Assembly: GCA_033030425.1 (NCBI GenBank)
Contig: JAUFSD010000005.1
Span: forward strand, 930,001-994,000
Length of the DNA: 64,000 nucleotides
Source of the DNA: Verpa conica
Lineage: Eukaryota > Ascomycota > Pezizomycetes > Pezizales > Morchellaceae
Direction: 5' to 3'
Position numbers and translations under genes: made by a program. Under the pieces are notes generated by a model. It ran no database searches. It was given only the letters and a program-made list of their open reading frames with translations, and was not told the origin of the DNA. Below are positions 58,250 through 64,000 of this stretch, in pieces. How positions within the stretch are numbered: position 1 is the first letter of the stretch; every line of letters begins with the position of its first letter.

Positions 58250-59482
58250 CTCTTTATTTTACTCTTCGTCACTTTTCACACGGTTATCAATCTTATCAGG
58301 TCCGCACGTGACCAATATACATTTTGGCCTCACTGGTACAAATAGTAGAGTGACCATGCATAACTAACGGATGTAAGAAATACGTAAGGGGAAACGTGCC
58401 AGGGACGATTGACGACAGTGGATTCTTTTTTTTAATACTAGTATAATAGTCCACTCACCCCTTTACCCAGAATTTAATTCTCTATTCACACCGGTTATAT
58501 ATGCATACCGCTGAGATGAAGCTCAGGAAGGGATGTGGAAGGAGAAAAGATGCAGACGTTGTTCCTGGCATCGGCGGCGATGCCGGGTTCCGTCGCGAAC
58601 TTTGCTCTTCCGAGGTTATGTCTCCGGAGCTGCGCTGGGATTCTTTTCTTGTGCCTCTTGCTTGATGTTTTCGATACATCTAATGTCAAGTTTCTATGAA
58701 ATAGCCCTTTACTCCCCTGCTGGTGCTTTCTCCCAGCCGCCACAGCCCCTTTCTACTTCTATAGTATTGAGATATCAGGCCGAAGAAATTGCATATGTGT
58801 TTGTGTATAGTCATACCCTGCTATAAGAAACCTCGCTATAAGAAAAACCTTGCTGTAAGAATCTTTTTCTAGACCTATTTTGATTTTTCTACCCTTGCTA
58901 TAAGGGATATCTTCGGAAGACATCGTATAAGAAACGAAATTGGGTGAATACTTTGTATTTCTTATAGCGAGTTGCAACTATATGCACATATATGTAGAAT
59001 ACTGGCGTGCAGTAGATCGCACACGGACTGTCGGACTGTCAGTCAGGTGTATCTATGTAGTCGGTCTCAGTGTATAGATTTCTAAGCCCAACTCTATCTA
59101 AATATCCTTCATCCCGACACTCGTCTCCTTTCCTATAGCCCATTACCCCAGCCCAACACCTACAAACCTCACGGTACAAAGGCACTCTATCTAATACACA
59201 CGCTCTTGCCCGCGGATAGGAAAATAGTAGATGATTAGGAGGGGGATCTCCCTACTGCTACTGACTTCTGCTGCTAGTCGAGTCCCGCAGGAGGAGTAGC
59301 TGCCTTAGTCTCGCTAGTTACATACCCCACGAGTCTCTGTCTCGCACCCCCCCTCACCCTTAGCACTCTAGCTATCCCTGGTTGCCCACAAAAGCGAGCC
59401 TTCATCCTCTCCTCCTCCCCCCACACTCCCTCCTTGTGTCCGCGCAATCCAGCGGTGTCGCCCATACACGACCGGACGCAAT
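58250..59482. other. Intergenic with a short TIR-like element
   Basis: Mostly unassigned. At 58815-58978 four GCTATAAGAA-type repeats are arranged as inverted arms: CCTCGCTATAAGAAA at 58831-58845 and its complement within 58958-58972 (TTTCTTATAGCGAG). This suggests a miniature pogo-related element of about 160 bp. The last 200 bp are C/T-rich and probably include the promoter of the next gene. Confidence 0.45.
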
Positions 59483-61448
59483 ATGACGACAATAATGGAA
59501 GGATGGCTACAGGTCCCGCCAGAGCGTAACCTGATAGGTCGCGCTGCTTGGAAGGTACGATGAACAACGAACGTCTAGTTCCTTCCGAACTCTACCCAGT
59601 GAAGCGGACCTAAGTCCACTCACCCAGAGCTCTCCCAAATACCTTCCTTCCAGTGCTGACGTTCACTTCGCCATGTGTGAGGATAGATTAGGTATGTTAG
59701 GTTCGGAATCTATTTGCCCACGACTCCGACATCGGCACGGTCGGCAGTTTCACCAGTCCGACCTACCACGGCTACTGGGGTGATGGGATCAGGGGGGACT
59801 GGGGCGGCAGCAGCTGGGAGCAGTGGAAAACTGGCGCATACTACACCGGAGCGAAAACCACAAGCTGTAGGACCACCTTCTAACGAGCTTGAACCAGCGG
59901 CACAGCTACCGATCTACTTGACACTCTACAAGCAAAAGGTAAGGAGCTCGAATCGGCAGGGCCGGTATAGGCACCGACTGACTAGGTTGATTACCTGCAG
60001 AATGACACGGAGCCGATTACGCGATATCCGTGGGTTCCCCGCCCCAGTCTGAACTATGACATTCTTTGATTACTACACTCACCTATTATTTCCCTATCAA
60101 TTTTTTACAGCTACTAATTGGGATCCAACCTACTAGACTCACGTCCATCGCTTCCTGCTACATTGGGGATGTGGCATCGCGTCATAAGAAGAAATCTGTG
60201 GTACTCCCCACGCTAGTCGTGAACCTACGGGCCGAAATTCAGCTCTCCTCCACAAAATCCTTCCGACGGCGGAGTCACGATGTACCAGCACGGGAAGGAG
60301 CTAAGAAAGAAGGCACTGGAAAGGAAATTTTACTTTTCCGGCCTGCCCCAGATAACGTGGTTGCTATTGAGAAATGGGCAAAAGAGATCCAAGCACACCT
60401 AATCCCCAGTTCCTCCGATTCGAATACCCCTCATACTACCGATTCTTCTTTTCGTGAGAGATTCAGTGATATCGACCTGGATACACGTACTCCTTCTTCA
60501 TCGCTATTTCTCCTCAATGGCGAACCGAGCACAGCGCTTCTTAGCCCCTCGCTCCGATCCCGGGCTAGCAATCTTTCAAGCATTGAGTCAGATGATAAAG
60601 ATAGTGTGATGAGTAGCTCTACCTCGGAGATACCATCCCCAGCAATAGATGGTGGTTTTCCACGATCTTCCGGTGACGGCCGGCCACCCTTGCATGTTTC
60701 CACAAGCTCGCGGCATTCTATAGGTGTAAGGCATGCCGGTGACACCAAGGACGATACTTCCATGAAAACCCCAACCGCACTCCCAGCGCGTCGTGAAACC
60801 ATCCTCGATCGATTCTTTTCTACAGCTCCGCCGAGCCCATCGATGTCAACGGAACCTTCCTCGATGAACTCAATCGCTCGTTTTGAAGCTTTAATTAGAA
60901 ATGTAGAATATGGGCAAGATTTTGAGACCTCAGGAGATTCAATTCTCATAAACCACCCTCCTAGAATCCCAAGTCCTACACAGCGAGCACTAGAATATGT
61001 TTCTAGTGGTCTGATGAAGCATTCATTCGAAAAAGCTGATAGACAACCAAGCATAGCTTATGCAGTGGAACCACCCCTTCACAAGGAGCCACCGATAAGT
61101 CTCAATGTTGATGGCATTCACCATGCTATTAGTCGGCAAGCGAGTGAGGCTAGCTTGGGTACTACAGCGAGTATGGGCGGAAGCACTGGAGGAGGGATTA
61201 CCGTGGAAGCCAGCCTAGGTGTTTCCAACAATAAGCGACACAGTCTGGCAGATTTCCCAATGGTGAGACTCTCAACAACGCCTCCAATGTTCCAACTTGG
61301 TGCTTCAAGGAGGGGTTCACATTCAGATATCCCAAGAATTTCTGAATCTTGCGACGACGAGCTGTCTCCCTTGACCTCGTCTCCCGGACAAAGCTTCAGT
61401 AACCACCCGCGGGTTACTAGGCCTCTATTCAGAGAGTTTTCATTCTAA
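59483..61448 (+). CDS. PH-domain protein with long Ser/Thr/Pro-rich tail
   Basis: Four exons, 59483-59554, 59687-59938, 60001-60029 and 60137-61448, phases consistent, give 554 aa. The PH domain spans about residues 5-195: MEGWLQVPPERNLIGRAAWK, IRYVRFGIYL, a Gly/Ala/Ser-rich insert of about 50 residues, PIYLTLYKQK, TRYPLTSIASCYIGDVASR, LPTLVVNLRA, then the C-terminal helix with the invariant Trp (AIEKWAKEIQAHL). The remaining 360 residues are Ser/Pro-rich and probably disordered, with many possible phosphorylation sites. PH domains bind phosphoinositides or proteins at membranes; the role of this fungal family is not recognised here. Intron 3 uses the CTACTAG acceptor, which joins TRYP to LTSIASC and matches the domain; an alternative acceptor at 60111 would break the phase. 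Confidence 0.8.
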
Positions 61449-62195
61449 AAATCTCCTTTTCCTGATTCTGGTCCGTTCCTGCCTATTTTCCATGGTGGAC
61501 ATGGGGGGGGGGGATATTCAATATGTTCCAGCTGAAACCGCTACCATGGCAGTGGTAGGAAATGATTAAAGCACGGCACTGGCTGGGGGTTGAGATTGAA
61601 GCTAATGGGCTGGCGTTCATTTTTGATCCCTGGGTAATCACTATTTATACGCGCCTGGGGCTAACTACAGTTAATTTTCAATACCCACCACCTATCTCCA
61701 GAAAGTGATTATAGCCTTACATGAACACGTCACCTAACGTTTTTATTAAGATCATTCAAGAGGAGCGGACACTAGCTGGTCCTAGATTTGTTTTCAGAGG
61801 GTGATGTTTCATTCATGTATATTCTATTCATTTTATTTTTCTTGGGGTTTTGAACAGCGATTACTTAACCGACTTTAGAGGGCATAAGAATATAGGTTAT
61901 GGAATGTTAATTTAAAGTTAGATATAAATTTTATTCGCATGATTACAGCCTTGTTTTACAAGACTCCACGAAGTTAAAGATATGCAAAAACCAATTATTT
62001 CTCTAAAACAGGGACTTGAGGTATTTCCGGAACAAGATACATTCCTTCTAGCGGTGTCACGGTGGGATCAACCGTGGCGTCAAGGGCAATCTTCCGTTTC
62101 GATTGGTGGTAGGTTAAAATGAAACTAGAAGTGGTAGTAGGTTTTGTCGGATCTTTTTTCTAGAGTTAAAAAGGAAAGGTTATCTAAATACGTGA
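61449..62195. other. Intergenic, nothing recognised
   Basis: 3' UTR of the PH gene and AT-rich spacer; a G run is at 61505-61513. No gene seen. Confidence 0.5.
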
Positions 62196-62765
62196 CCTGT
62201 ACTGCCAAAACCGCCATAACAACGGGATTTCAAAAGAAAATAGAAATCTGAAGAAAATTAAAAACTAAAACTTAGAGAAGTCAGAAGTGCACAGTATAGT
62301 AACTAGTTCTATGGAAGGGGTAAACTTAGTTATACATCAAGTAAGTAGAGTCCCACAGCTAGGGCTAAAAATGTTGTAAGTATGCCAGTTAGTTGGTTCT
62401 GTGGATGTAGTCAAACAGAAATTGGGGAGTGGAGAATGGGGAAAACGAAACATGAAAATGAAAAGAAAAAAAAAAGCGAGACAGAAAGAGCCAAACTACC
62501 CAGAAAAATAACCTGTAAGCGCCACTTCAGTAAGAGCCTATATTTTGGAGTAAATTGTAGTTGCTAGTGTTCAACAAATGAAGTTCTATAATAGGGTATA
62601 TATTCTCTCATTATCTAGCGCTTAGGATACCATCTCAATGTGCCTTTCTTTATCTAATACTAATCTCTAGGCTCATGGCCCTTTTAGACCTTGTTTATCT
62701 TTTCCATCCATATTTTTTATTTTTATTTTCGAATTCTGCTGTTATGACGGTTTTGGCGGTACAGG
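62196..62765. mobile_element. TIR element, about 570 bp (MITE-like)
   Basis: The left end, CCTGTACTGCCAAAACCGCC continuing ATAACA, is mirrored at 62740-62765 (TGTTATGACGG, TTTTGGCGGTACAGG) with two mismatches over 26 bp. A TA lies inside each end (62200-62201 and 62760-62761), so the true boundary may be the TA or the outer CCTG. The interior has no transposase. Confidence 0.7.
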
Positions 62766-62793
62766 CCCCCGTAATCTAACACCCCCTGAAAAA

Positions 62794-63019
62794 GTTAACT
62801 TCAATGGCTACGGCGGCGAATACGGTAGTGCCCTACAAGCTGCTATACTTCTCGAACACACAGGAGGCGTACCAGTACTCATAGAGCCCTTAATGCCTTG
62901 ATAACGGAGCGGTTATCAAAGTTGGAGGCGGAAAAGATCTAGCTACGTTAAAATAGGCCGTGTATCACGGGTATATGGAAATGGTACAACGATTGTTCAG
63001 CTATGGTGTGGGTGTTCAT
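62794..63019 (+). pseudogene. Ankyrin-repeat gene remnant
   Basis: One frame reads VNFNGYGGEYGSALQAAILL, then stops (TGA), and resumes as a second repeat ending YHGYMEMVQRLFSYGVGVH with a TAG inside it. The (E/Y)YGSALQAA and G-H/Y-x-x-(M/V)VQ-L motifs are those of fungal NACHT-associated ankyrin repeats. Too short and too broken to be active. Confidence 0.5.
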
Positions 63020-63375
63020 CTCTACATTCTAGCTTACGGTGGCAGCTTTAAGGCAGTCTCATTTTCTCCACCTTTGGTATTGTGTAACTGCAGCGCTTCC
63101 TAGAAAATTGCCTCAAAAGTCAGCCTTCACAATGTTGCTCTTATAACCTTCTAAGCAGATACTCGAGCAAACGAACGGATGGATACATGATGCTGAAGCA
63201 AATTCACGCAAACGAGAAAGAAAACACTCAAAATAGACAGTGTTATTCTAAGTATTACTCTTGTAGACATACCCGTAGATATTCTATCATCTATTAGATC
63301 TGTTCTTTGCTAGGTAAGTATGCAACGAATATTAAAGTAAAACCTTATATAGCGCTATCTGAATATTATGAGGTC
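63020..63375. other. Spacer, nothing recognised
   Basis: Could include further decayed ankyrin sequence, but no repeat is convincing. Confidence 0.4.
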
Positions 63376-63390
63376 ATGAAATTATTGGGT

Positions 63391-63748
63391 GATGATGATG
63401 ATGATGATGATTATTCATAAATACATGAAGCCCTGAAGCTAAGGTATTCGAACTTGCACAAAAATATATAAAGTAAACAAAAGAAAACACACCACGTCTC
63501 TGCCTGTCTCGTTCTTAGCTCTCTCCCTTCTCTCCAGCCTCCTCTTTTTACCCTGCTTCTTCGCTCTCTTCGCTCTCCCTTTCTTCCCACAGGTCGCCCC
63601 AGCCCCATTCCTCTTCCCTATCCTCCCCTTCTCTGCTCATATCTACCTCCCTCACTCTCTTCGCTTTTCTAATCCTGCTTCTTTTCCTCTTAAACTCTCT
63701 CCACACTAAAGCTCCCCACGTCCAATTTTTTGGGTCTTCTGGGTAAAG
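63391..63748 (-). mobile_element. 5'-truncated LINE copy with 15-bp TSD
   Basis: Flanked by ATGAAATTATTGGGT at 63376-63390 and 63749-63763. Read on the minus strand it matches the last part of the LINE at 34650-34996: the end of the ORF (Lys/Arg- and Glu/Gly-rich tail), the TTTTCTTTTGTTTA-type 3' UTR, CTTAGCTTCAGGGCT, and a tail of seven ATC units (GATGAT on plus). Only about 358 bp were copied. Confidence 0.88.
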
Positions 63749-63763
63749 ATGAAATTATTGGGT

Positions 63764-64000
63764 AGGTTAGGAATGGATGAATAAATTAATCATTGACGTA
63801 TATGTAGCCCAATGGGTAGGTTGGGACATAATTTGATAGGATTTTGTAAATAAATAAGCGAAATTCAAGCCTCATTTTTGTACCCGTTTGGTTGTAAAGC
63901 TACCGTGCTATGGGGTACATATAATGTACTAGGTAGTGCGCGGTGATCGATAATTTTTTTTTTTTTATATCAAGTGATTTTATTATTCTGGGTACAAAAA
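63764..64000. other. Spacer at window end
   Basis: No gene seen; a T run is at about 63954-63966. Confidence 0.4.

Noticed and set aside
60066..60136. Using the open frame from 60066 as the start of the PH-domain gene.
   Set aside because: It begins inside an intron. The spliced model adds the first strands of the PH domain and joins TRYP to LTSIASC in phase.
1..64000. CRISPR arrays, bacterial operons, tRNA or rRNA genes.
   Set aside because: No regularly spaced identical short repeats, no cloverleaf with a GGTTCGAATCC-type T-arm in context, no rRNA signatures. The spliced gene structures are eukaryotic.

Overview
The window looks like nuclear DNA of a filamentous ascomycete. The evidence is short introns (about 43-132 nt, GT...AG, often a CTAAC-like branch site), a secreted fungal-type pectin methylesterase, Mic10, Rtf2, a BRCT-WGR PARP and chromodomain Ty3 retrotransposons. 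The retroelement load and sparse genes would fit a Pezizomycete (truffle or morel relatives), but that placement is inference. No tRNA, rRNA or CRISPR was seen.

Region 1, about 1-30,000, holds most host genes. In order they are: a gene-poor stretch with many copies of the palindrome TACATGTA; a CENP-B/Abp1-type DNA-binding protein (5517-6358); mic10 (7481-7824); a TIR element flanked by TA (9452-10061); a 7-exon pectin methylesterase (10364-11747); an F-box protein (minus, 12673-13872); a very large sacsin/NO VEIN-like protein of about 2733 aa with a C-terminal BTB domain (minus, 14341-22867); rtf2 (minus, 23144-24111); and a 10-exon PARP (plus, 25358-28289). Exon joins were checked by reading frame. 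Mic10 shapes mitochondrial cristae, the esterase attacks plant pectin, Rtf2 and PARP act on replication and DNA damage, and the F-box and BTB proteins are probably ubiquitin-ligase adaptors or chaperone-like.

Region 2, about 30,600-58,250, is a transposon nest. A LINE ORF1 is cut by a minus-strand chromovirus (599-bp LTR 'A', gag to chromodomain). That element is itself interrupted by solo LTRs of families A, B and D and by a TIR-like element (E) carrying a minisatellite and a solo LTR of family C. A second chromovirus fragment lies between two inverted family-C LTRs. A LINE ORF2 pseudogene and a second element with the same 3' end follow, then a pogo-like transposase remnant. Most insertions keep perfect target-site duplications (TSDs), so the order of events can be read directly.

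Region 3, about 58,250-64,000, has a 4-exon PH-domain gene (59483-61448), a TIR element, an ankyrin-repeat remnant, and a 5'-truncated LINE copy with a perfect 15-bp TSD.
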